Assembly: GCA_010015655.1 (NCBI GenBank)
Contig: ML976717.1
Coordinates: 182,963 to 246,962 of the forward strand
Source: Bimuria novae-zelandiae CBS 107.79
Taxonomy: Eukaryota; Ascomycota; Dothideomycetes; Pleosporales; Didymosphaeriaceae
DNA length: 64,000 nt
Reading direction: 5' to 3'
Of this stretch, positions 46,662-56,644 are shown piece by piece. Within the stretch, counting starts at the first letter, position 1, and each line of letters opens with the position of its first letter. The position numbers and the translations under genes were made by a program. Below the pieces are notes generated by a model, which made no database searches, had not been told where the DNA came from, and saw nothing but the letters and a program-made list of their open reading frames with translations.

Positions 46662-47442
46662 ATGATGTCCACGTCGAACGAGGAGGACCCGTTCCTGCAG
46701 GTACAAGCGTAAGCGTCTCCCATCTAGGCCCCGAAATCACTGTTAATGCGGGATTAGAGACGTCTTGTCCGCGCTGAACACGTGCCGGCCACTGTTTGCT
46801 TCCTACCGCCGCATAAGATCTTCTGCCTCCTCGGCCAACTCACCCGAACTGCGAGAAGCGCGCAACGAGCTCGAGCAGACGCTTCAGGACCTCAGCCAAG
46901 ACCTCGAGGACCTCATAGAGAGCGTCAAGGCAGTTGAACACGACCCCTACCGCTTTGGGTTGGAGATTGACGAGGTTGAACGGCGGAGAAAGCTCGTTAA
47001 GGATGTTGGCGAGGAGATCGAGAACATGCGCGACGAGCTGCAGCGGACTGTCCAAGACGCGCAGAACAAGGGCAAAACCGCTGCGAATGGAGATTATCTG
47101 CCCGATCCCGACACATTCGAAGAAGAGGATGGCTATGCCCAGTTTGAGCAGGAACGTCAGATGGAGCTGATGCACGAGCAAGACGAGCAGCTCGATGGCG
47201 TCTTCCGAACAGTTGGGAACCTCCGCCAGCAAGCCGACGACATGGGCCGTGAACTAGAAGAGCAGGGCGAGCTCCTCGACGACGTGGACAATGTCGCAGA
47301 CAGAGTCGGCGGCAAGCTACAGACGGGCATGAAGAAGGTCGGCCACATCATTAAGCAAAACGAGGACCGCTGGTCAAGCTGCTGCATCGCCGTGCTCATA
47401 TTTGTCCTCATCCTGCTTCTGGTTCTTCTCCTCATCCTCTGA
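46662..47442 (+). CDS. tlg1: Tlg1-like Qc-SNARE (syntaxin 6/10 family)
   Basis: Two exons, 46662-46708 and 46758-47442 (49-bp intron, GTAAGC..TTAG), 243 residues. The N-terminus (DPFLQVQADVLSALNTCRPLF) begins the syntaxin-6-type three-helix domain (about 5-105). The SNARE helix (about 155-215: MHEQDEQLDGVFRTVGNLRQQADDMGRELEEQGELLDDVDNVADRV) carries the central Gln expected of Q-SNAREs. WSSCCIAVLIFVLILLLVLLLIL is a single C-terminal anchor. The CC pair before the anchor is a possible palmitoylation site, as in yeast Tlg1. It should act in endosome-to-late-Golgi fusion. The ATG at 46662 is followed immediately by another ATG. Confidence 0.93.
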
Positions 47443-48201
47443 GCCACACACCGCCTCCCTATCGGTATGTTCTCCGCGGTACGGCTCAGAGTTCCAACTA
47501 TCTTAGACAGTTTTGAAGCGGCAGCTGCAGCGTGAGCATGATTACGCTATCGATCCATCGAAGGTACGGGCCGGCTCAGAGCCATTAAGCCTTGCCGACG
47601 CCGACTTACAAAACTGCACTTACGATATATCTCCACGTGTAAACTATAAAGTAACGCGCATCAAAAGAGATACATTTTGGAACGGGTTACGCCAAAAGCC
47701 GATGGTTCGAGGAACCACCGAAATCTCCTAGTGCCTGAGCTCACCGGCATAATTGAGTTGCGGGGTTCACCTGGCGACATGCAGCATTGCATCCCTGTCA
47801 ACATTGAATGTACATTTCGCGACGTGAGCGATCTGGGACCGCATCACTACAACATCGCACATGTGACTGCAAAATCGCAGTGCGATGGTCCACGTTAATC
47901 TGATCATTGAGTGTCGTTGAGAGGATCCTCCTTGGCTGGTAGTGCAGCGCGAAACGATCAGCTTGTTCCCGCAGAACCGCAGCCACCATCACCCTGCTTG
48001 TCTGAGACACCCTTACGTCTAGCATCTGTTACTCCTCTCTTACGCACGTCATTGATCGCGATGCGCTCATTTGGATTTAATCTTATACAGCTGAGCTGCC
48101 AGACTGCTGTAACCCATGTATTCTCGCTCTGAGACGTTAGCAGTCAGAGGCCGCGTTCAGGCTCATCCGACTTTCCCATACAGCCTGGCCGCGTTATTCA
48201 T
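47443..48201. other. Intergenic region
   Basis: About 760 bp after the SNARE gene. Short frames of around 72 codons only; nothing recognised. Confidence 0.45.
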
Positions 48202-48861
48202 GTGAATACTACCTTGTACTCTCGCTTCAAAAGAGCCGCATTCCTCAGCAATGTCACTCTGATAATGCATTCTTATCCTAATGGGCCAGTCTCTTTCAAC
48301 TTCTTGTTTCTTGCCGTCACGCTCTTATGTGCCGCGCTGAATTACTACCTGCTGAACGCTCAATCATTTGATGGCTGGAAGGATCGGCAGTGGTGCAACT
48401 GGGCAGCTGCCTTTGAAACTGGAAGCCATTGCGACCACGAAGAAGGTCCGCAACAGACATCCACGCAGCCAACGGACTTTGATTGGCATCACTGCTCTTC
48501 TTAATGTCCTGCTCTTCAGCTCCTTGCTGTGCATATTCAATCAAATATACCAGATCGTCGATGATGCAGGTGACAAGAGCAGCATTGCGGCAGAAGTCCT
48601 AACTTTGACTTCGGTGAGTCTCAAAGCATATGCGAATGAAACTTCAACTGACTTTTCGAAAGGCACTCGCGACCCTTGCTTACATCAGCCTCCACGGAAT
48701 CTTCTTTTTGTAACAGAGGATATGGCGGCACCAAGGTCGGCATCCATCCGGCGACAAGAAGACATCATACATTGCCGTCCGCTTCGCAGTGACGCCGTGT
48801 ATTTTGTGGCTGTTGACTGGAGGCTGGAACATGATCATTGTCACTCGACGACCCACGTGCC

Positions 48862-48885
48862 TAGAGTTGCTAACAATTAATTAAT
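48862..48885 (+). repeat. Left terminal inverted repeat of the hAT element
   Basis: Reads TAGAGTTGCTAACAATTAAT and onward; it differs from the right end by three CpA-to-TpA changes (positions 1, 10 and 21). Confidence 0.85.
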
Positions 48886-50240
48886 TAAAAATTCGAGCTG
48901 AGATTAATTTAATTAATTATTAAAAACTTTAAATTGCTAATTAATTAATTAAAAAATTATGTTAAGATAAAATATGTATAGCATAAGCTAGACAGGGTTA
49001 TCCTACTGTGATACCTAATAGATATCGTGCATCTCGAGCTCTAAGAGCTCTACTAGGAGCTCTATGTCTAGGGTCTCCTAGGGTGGAGAGTATCTATCTC
49101 TTAGCCAACTCCGTACGCACGTGATTATAGAGAGCATTTAAGGACTTATTTTTTAATATTTTAGCTTTATTATATTACTAACCTTAGAAAATATCCTTTT
49201 ATAGTAACAAGAGGACGCTAGGATTAAGAGAAGATTAATAATAAATTAAAAAAAGTAAAAATATTAATCGCGGAAAAATACTTAATACTTAATAAAATCT
49301 ATATAATATACGTAATCCTCAGGGACGCTAAATTCGTTATACTACTAATAATTAAACTTATTAGTACTATTAATAAGTAAAGTAGAAGTTTTAGCTCTTA
49401 GAGGCTTAATATATAACTTAACGTAGTTATTAATATTACTAACGCGCTTTACTTATTTACACGTAAAAAAGATAATAAGATAAGTATTTTTAAATTTATA
49501 TATAGCCTAAAGCTCTTAGAATTACTAATTAGCTTAATTAAGCTAAACTTTATACTCTCTAGTCTATACGTTAATAAAGTAGTACTTATAGTAAAAGTAG
49601 AGAACTATAAAGGCGTAATAAATAAGCGTCTTTTTAAGAATCTTGTAACACTTTAAGAGCTTTAAGTAGGCTATTATTACTTTAATTTTTAAGTAGTCCT
49701 TTAAAGTATTAGGCTTATTAAAATTAACATTTTAAAAGCTTTTAATAAGCTACAGAAAGTAGGAGAGGAGGTACTTAAAAGTAAAATATATCTTAGAAAT
49801 TATATTAAAATAGTTAGAGTTACTATAGCGTTAAAGTCTCTTTATACCCTCCTTTAAGGGCTAAAGGACTTTAATATACTAATTAATTATAGCTTAATTA
49901 GTAGTAAGGCTTTTATAAATATTTTATTAATAGGAGTCTTGCTACGTGCGTAAGCTAATAATTTATTTTATAACTTTTTCTCTACCCTATAATTAATAAG
50001 AGTATTAATTACGCGATAGAAAAGGGCTACTTTTTTTTTATAAAATAAAAGTAGCTATTTTAGTAAGTAATAATAGGCTTAATAGTTTTAAAAAGCTATA
50101 TAGGCTCTTCTATCTTACGCGTTAAATGTAAAAATGGCCCCAACTGCGGGTCACTCAATCTATCAACAGTACTAAGGCGATCCCTTAGGGAGGAAAGAAG
50201 GGTTAGGGCGAGGGGGATAAATAGGGTGAGAACCCTGACA

Positions 50241-50340
50241 GCACTAGTCGAGCCCTGTCATGCGCTGTCACGCCCGGTCTAGCGCTGTCGCGTGCTGTCA
50301 TGCGCTGTCGAGTGCTGTCCAAGGCTATCGTTGGCTCTCG
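50241..50340. repeat. 10-bp tandem repeat in a RIP-spared GC island
   Basis: Ten consecutive 10-bp units with consensus close to NGCGCTGTCN stay in exact register over 100 bp. They lie inside a GC-normal island (about 50120-50350) surrounded by AT-rich sequence within the hAT element. Many CpA/TpG dinucleotides are retained here, unlike the surroundings. Confidence 0.85.
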
Positions 50341-52156
50341 ACCCACGCTCCGTGATATTAAACATTAAAAGTTATTAAAAGGTTATATTATTAAGGTATT
50401 AATATTAAGTATATAACGTTTATAAAAACTTTAATAAGATTTTTTTTACTACTCGCGGACGTATTTCTCCTTAAGCCTAAACTATAAAGTATTATTATTA
50501 TTAAAGGCGTCTTTATTAGTTTTAAATATTGTAGTTTATCCTACTAAGTTAAGTAAGTAAGGTAAGTAACGGAGGCGTTAGTTTTATAAAGTAAAGTTAT
50601 AATAGGTACTTAGCGCCTTAAAGGCTATATTATTATTTATTATATTATTAAGTATAAAATACTTAACTAAGCTATTATTAATACTAAAGGCCTATAGTAT
50701 TTTAATAATAACTATAGTAACTTTCTCGCCTATATGCGCAATACTAAGTTAAGAAAGAATAAAAGGTAAGTTGTAAAGCTTATTACGACTATGAATATAG
50801 TAAGCGACGAACCTATAAAACGCACTCTTATTACCTTTTATAAACTAGCTATTAAAGGTAATATAGATTTTGCTAAGGGCGCGAGCGAGTTTTGTTTATA
50901 TATAAAACTATAAATTTACATATAACTTTAATAGGAAGGTAATAGTTATATAGCTCTAAAAAGTAATTAGCTTAGCCTCTAAATTAGTAGCGTGTAAAAG
51001 TTTTTTAAAAAAAATTGTATATTTACTTCGTGTAGTAAGTAATTATTCTTAATAAGCTAGCTAACTAAAGTAAGTTAAAAATACTATTAATTAAAGTTTT
51101 TTAAAGTATTAGATACTTTTTATAGCACGCTAACGCTAGCGCTTATAAGGCTGGTAAGAGTACGCTACCCTAACTCTAATAAAGTTAACTACTTGCCTAG
51201 GCGAAAGCGTCCATGGCCTGGCCGTCTCTGCTCTACATAGTTCTATGCCAACGATGTAGAGCTTATCGTCTCTTTTATAAATTGATTACTAGGTACTTGA
51301 TGTATATAGCAATAGCTGCAAACGGAAAATATACGCTATATATTTGCCTAGAGACCGACGCGATAACTATAATTATAAAGTAAGGACTTTTTAAACCTCT
51401 ACGTACGTAGAGGCTTTATATACTATAGTAACTTTACCTAGTTAATACTATTAAAGTTATTAATAAACTAAGCGTTAAATTTAAGCCTAGAGCTATTAGA
51501 AATATATAAAAAGGTAACTAAAAGAGTAGTAGTAACTCTACTTAATATAGCTTAAAAGGACGGCGTTAGTATAATTAGTATCCTATAAGAAGATATTAAT
51601 ATATTTAAAACTCCTAAGAGCGTATTAATTAAAAGTAAAAATTTTATATTATAAGCTATAGTATTAAGGTCTTAAAGCTTAGTTTTAAAAACTTAGCTAC
51701 CTTAAGTTACTAGTAGACTTTATATACTTTATAAGTTAGGCGCGATAACTAGTAATACTACTAGCCTTTTTATTATATTTAAAAAGCTTTTTTTTACATT
51801 TATTTTATAAACCTAGGGCTATTATATACGTGTAAGAGAGAAGACGCGAGAGAGTGTAAAAGGAAAGTATAAACAAGTATTAATAAAAAGGGTAAATGCG
51901 CTAAAATTAGGGTGTTAATCTAGCTAGTTACTTAAAATATTAAATAACTAACACTAATAATATATTTAGCTATACTTATTAATATTACTACTTTAAAAGA
52001 CATTTTTAGCGTTAAACACGGCGTAAAAATACATTAAAAGAATTAATTAATTAATTAGAAAAATAGAAAAAAACAAAACTAATTAATTATAAAGAAAGAG
52101 AGAAATTGATTTAATTAATAGGATTAATCTAAGCAAAAATACTAATTAATTAATAG

Positions 52157-52180
52157 ATTGATTAATTGTTGGCAACTCTG
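52157..52180 (-). repeat. Right terminal inverted repeat of the hAT element
   Basis: On the minus strand reads CAGAGTTGCCAACAATTAAT, the probable ancestral form, ending directly at the duplicated CACGTGCC. Confidence 0.85.
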
Positions 52181-52644
52181 CACGTGCCTACCTGAAGCGG
52201 CCGGTCTTTACAGCTGGGAGAGGGGACCCGCGAATCGCAATCATACGGCAACGCACACATCCACGCGGAACCTCGCCGATCTTTTGCGCTTCACCAAATC
52301 TCAACAACCATCGGCGGGCTATAGCGGTTTCGCCTGGCCGCCGACCCTCGACGTCGACCCAACCCCAACCCGATTGGACCATTATGTCATACCGGCAACG
52401 TTTGCTGTTCGTCGCGAGGTGTACGGCAACAACAACAGTGCGAATCCGTCGCTCTATCTCTTGAGTGACAACCTCGATGGGGACTACTGTTTCAATTTTT
52501 GGAGGAAGGGCAAGTGCGTTGCGGGACGCTCTTGCCATTACAGGCACTGCCGCCCAACCATTGGGAGCGGTACGTGTTGTACGTCATTGGAGCGATTAAG
52601 TTTTTATATAACATGTACAAGACCTAGGCGCATTACCACTGCCG

Positions 52645-53081
52645 GGTGCCGTTGGACAGTGTGTCACTAACGCCCCTACGCCCGGGGAGGCAGCACGACA
52701 CCTTCGAAGACCTGCCATACCGTGTGCTCACGTTGGACGAAGAAAAGTTCAATAAGTGGCCGGTAACCCAACAAGTACACCGCCAATATGACTTGGTTGA
52801 TTGGAGAAGAACTTGTACTTGTGCACGAGGAGCTAGCACTGGACGCGGCTCGCTTCATTAGGGACTTGTTTAAGGAGTATCCTGAGGACGATAAAAATTC
52901 ACCTGAGGGAAAAGATGGTGGCATCAAAGCTCCTGAGGGTCAATACAAGTACAGTTATGAATTCGAGCATGAGGGTTTCCAGAACACGTGTACCAGTAAG
53001 CCATCAAGTGGCTCCGTGGCCCTGTTAAGGACACAAGAATTCAATAATGACCACGCCTCAAGTGTGATTCAGGGGCAATGA
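52645..53081 (+). pseudogene. Coding-like relic downstream of the hAT element
   Basis: Two overlapping plus-strand frames look coding: 52646-52861 (TFEDLPYRVLTLDEEKFNKWPVTQQVHRQYDLVDW) and 52788-53081 (EELVLVHEELALDAARFIRDLFKEYPEDDKNSPEGKDGG). They read as one protein with a frame change near 52800. A splice-like TTGGACAG precedes the first. I do not recognise the family. It may be a further exon of the interrupted gene upstream or a separate decayed gene. Confidence 0.4.
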
Positions 53082-53157
53082 GTAGGAAACAAGTATAAGT
53101 TCGAAGATATATAAGATATTAGATTTTTCTTAACCCGCAACAATTGAGCTAGATCCA

Positions 53158-53460
53158 CTATAACCCCTCCCAGGTCTGACAAATCGCAGCCACATCCATC
53201 CAGCTGCTACAAAGCAAACAATCACCATAGAATTCAAGGCTCTCTATAAAAGTCCAAGCCTTCCCATTGTGAAGATACCGCTCCACAGGTCCGTGACCCT
53301 TTTTGACGTCCAGACCATATTCCTTAGGACGCCAGAGAGCTCGTCGATCTCGTATATATTAAGAACATTGGCCTAGCGAAGCTTGGCGAAAAGTATTTCC
53401 AACGCGTTGAAGACATAATTCGGCTGGAGTTTCCGCACCTTGACCATCGTTTGCGTCTTT
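53158..53460 (-). pseudogene. Coding-like fragment, unknown family
   Basis: On the minus strand about 60 codons ending at a TAG (53160-53158) read RRALWRPKEYGLDVKKGHG, then VERYLHNGKAWTFIESLEF and YGDCLLCSSWMDVAAICQTWEG, with the Trp, Cys and Tyr pattern of real protein. Upstream the coding look continues in another frame (LQPNYVFNALEILFAKLR, VLNIYEIDELSGVLRN), broken by a stop. No ATG opens either part. This is probably a decayed gene tail of a fungal-specific family. Confidence 0.35.
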
Positions 53461-55393
53461 TCCTATGCCTTTATACTCTCAGATACTCGGTATCTATCTA
53501 CGCACAGTTTATCGAGGGCTCTAAACTAGATAAAAAAATTATTAAAATAATCTGCGTTATTTTGAATTATTCTTATGATGGAATCTTTCCCCCCTTAGTT
53601 GGGTTGCTTTTGTATGCGCATAACTAATCGTTGAGGGTATTGGCCTGTGTTTGAATGTTCTTCTGAAGAGCCTTTGTGGCACTAAGGTGAGCCGAGCACT
53701 CTTGGTGGAGGAGTTTGGTGGCAAGATATACTGAGAGGCTGATGTGCTCCCTTATAACGGGTTATAGGTCCCACACACTATGCTTGCAACTTCTTAAGGT
53801 GGGTTCCTGGCGCGATAGGTCCTTAAATTCCGGTTCTGGATTCTGAATAGTATATCGGGGCGTAGAGCTGTGTCGTTGTACACGATACCGGTCGATAGTG
53901 CATTGATATTCCCATTTCGCGCGCCCTGACCTCCCGTCAGTCGCTTGTTGGAGACCTCCTTGATTTCCTGGAGTAGGGAGGCCCCGAACGAGCATATCTT
54001 ACCCAATATTCAGATGAAAAGTATCCCAAAGTCAGCTTGCTTCAATATTTTTTCTTCATATTCGAAAAGGTCACTAGAGATCTTGCGAGAAGGCAGCATA
54101 TTGAGAATTACTTGCGAATATGCAAAATTGAACGAGTCGATGAACAAGAAGCTTCTGCAACTGCTAAAAGATCGATTTGTATATTCAAGAGGGTCATCTT
54201 TTTGCGCTCTTACCACCTGTAGCAACGGTGTATACTCACACCGCAATAATGCCTTGAAAATGAGTGTATGAAGCTACAGGGAAGGATAGAATGCAAACAC
54301 CAAATGACTACGTAGAAGTTGAAGAATTTGTTTATTGAGTCATTAACAGGAGCCATTTTGTACCTGCTCGACTCGGTGCCCAACCTTCGAGGTTTTTGAA
54401 GACTTTGGAGTCACCATGCAGGACGAGTGACTCTCCCTCCACCACATCTCAACACCAAGACCTCGTCGAATCATCCACCGCCACTGCACTGGAGCTTACA
54501 CGCACGTGCGACGACTGCCTGGAGACCGATTCAACCACCAAAAGTACACAAAAACGCGACACAGCGCGCCCATCATCGGGCGTACAACCTTGGAAGTAAC
54601 TCTAATAGCCAGAAAGCAGATTCAGCAGCCAGCACAACACGCACGCTCCGCTTAACACAAAAATAATAATTCACTAAAACTTTCCATATGTCCACGTAGG
54701 CACTCACCTACTTAATCAAACGACCTTCCTAGTCGCGCCCGCTGACGCCAGCACCGGCGCAACAATCACCCACTCACCCCTGCTGCCCCTCCATCACCGA
54801 TGACGTGAACAGGAAACCTGCCATAGGTACGCATCCTCGGCACTCACCCCGGTTTACTAAAGTTGCCCGTTATCCACGCACATTTCTAAGCAGACGACCT
54901 CCCTTTGACCAATCATCTCTCTCTCCGAGATCTGCGCTAAACTCCGCCGAGCAGGCTAAGCTTTTGCACTTGTTTTCGCACATGCGCCAAGTGTAAAAAT
55001 GTACACTAGAGTCGAACCTGTCCTGTTTCGGTCGAAAGGCAGGGGTGGAGGTATCGGGTTTACGGGCCAAGAGGGGTGTTGCTAGACCCTGGTGGAGTGA
55101 GGTGCTATGATGTGCTGCGGTACCTGAGGAGGAGGAGGGAGAGTATAAAGAGAGGAAGGGGGCGCGTGTAGGTTCTCACTAGCACGAAGGTTCATCTGCT
55201 TCTGACAAGTCGAAGCGTGAATTGGGCACCTTATCACTTCGATAGTATTGGTAAGTACCGCAAGTCTGGCGCGCGCGAGCTCGGTGTATGAGCTCGTTCG
55301 ATGATGCTGCATTTCCAGGACGCCCAAGTTACTGCTCTGAAGACCGAAGAGTTATCACTAACGCCCCCCCAGACATCACCCACCACCTCCACA
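53461..55393. other. Intergenic region upstream of the aldo-keto reductase
   Basis: About 1.9 kb without a supportable gene. Frames of 60-110 codons at 53762-54271 and 54396-54666 have no domain. The 53520-53600 stretch is AT-rich. The last 300 bp hold the reductase promoter and a possible short upstream frame starting at 55288. Confidence 0.4.
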
Positions 55394-56353
55394 ATGGCCC
55401 CTATCAAAGCCGTCTTCGGCGGCGGGAACATCGCCTCCCCCCCGTACGCCGACGCCGCCAACCGAACCGAAGCTCTCAACGCCCTCCTAAAAGTCGGCGT
55501 CACCACCATCGACACCGCCCGCCTCTACCCCGGCTCCGAAGAATCCATCGGCGAGCTCCCCGTCCGCACGTCCTTCGCCATCGACACCAAGCTCAAGGGC
55601 GGCTTCGGCCCCGGTCGCCTCTACGCCTCCGCCGTCCTCGAGGACATCGAAGACTCCCTCAAGAAACTGGCTATCCCCCAAGTCGACGTCTTATACATCC
55701 ACGCGCCGGATGACACCGCGGCCATCGAAGATACCCTCTCGGGCATCGACACCGCGTACAAGAAGGGCTACTTCAAGCGCTTCGGCCTGAGCAATTTCAC
55801 AGCCGCGCAGGTGCAAGAGGTGTACGACATCACGACCGCAGAGGGATACGTGAAGCCGAGTGTGTACCAGGGCAACTACTCGCCGGTTGCGCGACACCTG
55901 GAGACTCTCGTGTTCCCGACGCTGCGCAAGCTCGGCATCGCGTTTTACGCCTACTCCCCGCTCGCAGGCGGGTTTCTGACCAAGACGCCCGCCGATCTGG
56001 ATGCGGGCGCGGGACGCTTCAAGCCGCAGACCCCTATTGGGGACTTGTACCTGAGGCTGTATGATAAGCCGTCCATGCGCGTGGCGCTCGGCGAGTGGAA
56101 CGCCATTGCTGAGGCGGAGGGCGTGAGCAAAGCTGAGCTGGCGTATCGCTGGGTTGGGTATAACTCTGCGCTGAAAGCGGAGCGCGGTGATGCGGTGATC
56201 TTCGGCGCGAGTAATCTGAGCCAGCTTGAGCAAACGGCGGGCTGGCTGAAGAAGGGCGGTGTGAGCAAGGAAGCTGTGGAGAGAATTGAGAAGATCTGGG
56301 AGAGCGTGAAGGCGGATGCACCGACGGATAACTTTGGTGCGAACAAGATTTAG
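55394..56353 (+). CDS. Aldo-keto reductase, AKR7-like
   Basis: Single exon, 319 residues, ATG at 55394 (context ACAATGGC). The frame is open further upstream, but conserved sequence starts at MAPIKAVFGGGNI. The AKR tetrad is visible: D40 and Y45 (TTIDTARLYPGSE), K66 (AIDTKLKGG) and H103 (VLYIHAPD). DTARLY and the YSPLAGGFLT and FGASNLSQLEQ motifs match the AKR7 (aflatoxin-aldehyde-reductase) type, which reduces dialdehydes and other reactive carbonyls with NADPH in the cytosol. A detoxification or general carbonyl-reductase role is the family expectation; the native substrate is unknown. It is convergent with the DUF4243 gene, stops 291 bp apart. Confidence 0.93.
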   Translation: MAPIKAVFGGGNIASPPYADAANRTEALNALLKVGVTTIDTARLYPGSEESIGELPVRTSFAIDTKLKGGFGPGRLYASAVLEDIEDSLKKLAIPQVDVLYIHAPDDTAAIEDTLSGIDTAYKKGYFKRFGLSNFTAAQVQEVYDITTAEGYVKPSVYQGNYSPVARHLETLVFPTLRKLGIAFYAYSPLAGGFLTKTPADLDAGAGRFKPQTPIGDLYLRLYDKPSMRVALGEWNAIAEAEGVSKAELAYRWVGYNSALKAERGDAVIFGASNLSQLEQTAGWLKKGGVSKEAVERIEKIWESVKADAPTDNFGANKI

Positions 56354-56644
56354 AAGCGTGCTGCTAGCAGGGACGGCAAATGCGGTGGAGAATCCAGCAA
56401 AGCACGAGGGGATGCTGTTGAGGGATACGGCGATAGTGATATTTGAGTGGGGACTAGGTCAGACTGCTGGAACCGTGTCCGGCTCCTTGATGAGCAATAC
56501 CCTGGTCGACCGTCAGAAATGTACATATCCTTAACACCTTAGCTTCCGTGGAGTGCCATTCAATCCGCATCATTATGGTCTCACATTGTGATTCACGCCA
56601 TGTCACCCCACTAGGCAATATGAATACCGCTGTGCGGTTCCAGC

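Larger units (their letters stand above)
48862..52180 (+). mobile_element. RIP-degraded hAT-superfamily transposon
   Basis: The element is 3,319 bp, flanked by the direct repeat CACGTGCC (48854-48861 and 52181-52188), the 8-bp target duplication of hAT elements. The ends form an imperfect inverted repeat of about 24 bp (right end CAGAGTTGCCAACAATTAAT). Left and right differ at three positions, each CpA on the right and TpA on the left, as RIP would produce. Both ends carry several AATTAATTAATT subterminal motifs. The interior is AT-rich with stops in all frames. A plus-strand stretch near 51950-52030 (LAILINITT.KDIFSV) faintly resembles the C-terminal hAT dimerisation region, which is where a plus-oriented transposase should end; this reading is weak. 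GC-normal islands lie inside (48985-49140, 50120-50350, 51185-51360). It interrupts a membrane-protein gene. Confidence 0.88.
48202..52570 (+). pseudogene. Polytopic membrane-protein gene interrupted by a hAT transposon
   Basis: Before the element, plus-strand frames encode hydrophobic helices: VSFNFLFLAVTLLCAALNYYLL, then after a one-base frame change near 48420 TLIGITALLNVLLFSSLLCIFNQIYQIVDDAG. An intron-like gap (about 48614-48662) leads to ALATLAYISLHGIFFL and finally CILWLLTGGWNMIIVTRRPTCL. The last phrase matches the end of an uncharacterised fungal seven-helix-like membrane family. The hAT insertion (48862-52180) follows; taking it out with one 8-bp duplication continues the frame into PEAAGLYSWERG and a further 110 residues. 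That continuation ends with a perfect CX8CX5CX3H zinc-finger pattern at about 52498-52547. Besides the insertion, the frame change and a stop near 48711 disable the gene. Whether the zinc finger belonged to the same protein is uncertain. Confidence 0.65.

Noticed and set aside
50241..50340. Possible CRISPR-like or regular array in the hAT element
   Set aside because: Units are only 10 bp and directly adjacent without spacers; this is a eukaryotic minisatellite, not CRISPR.
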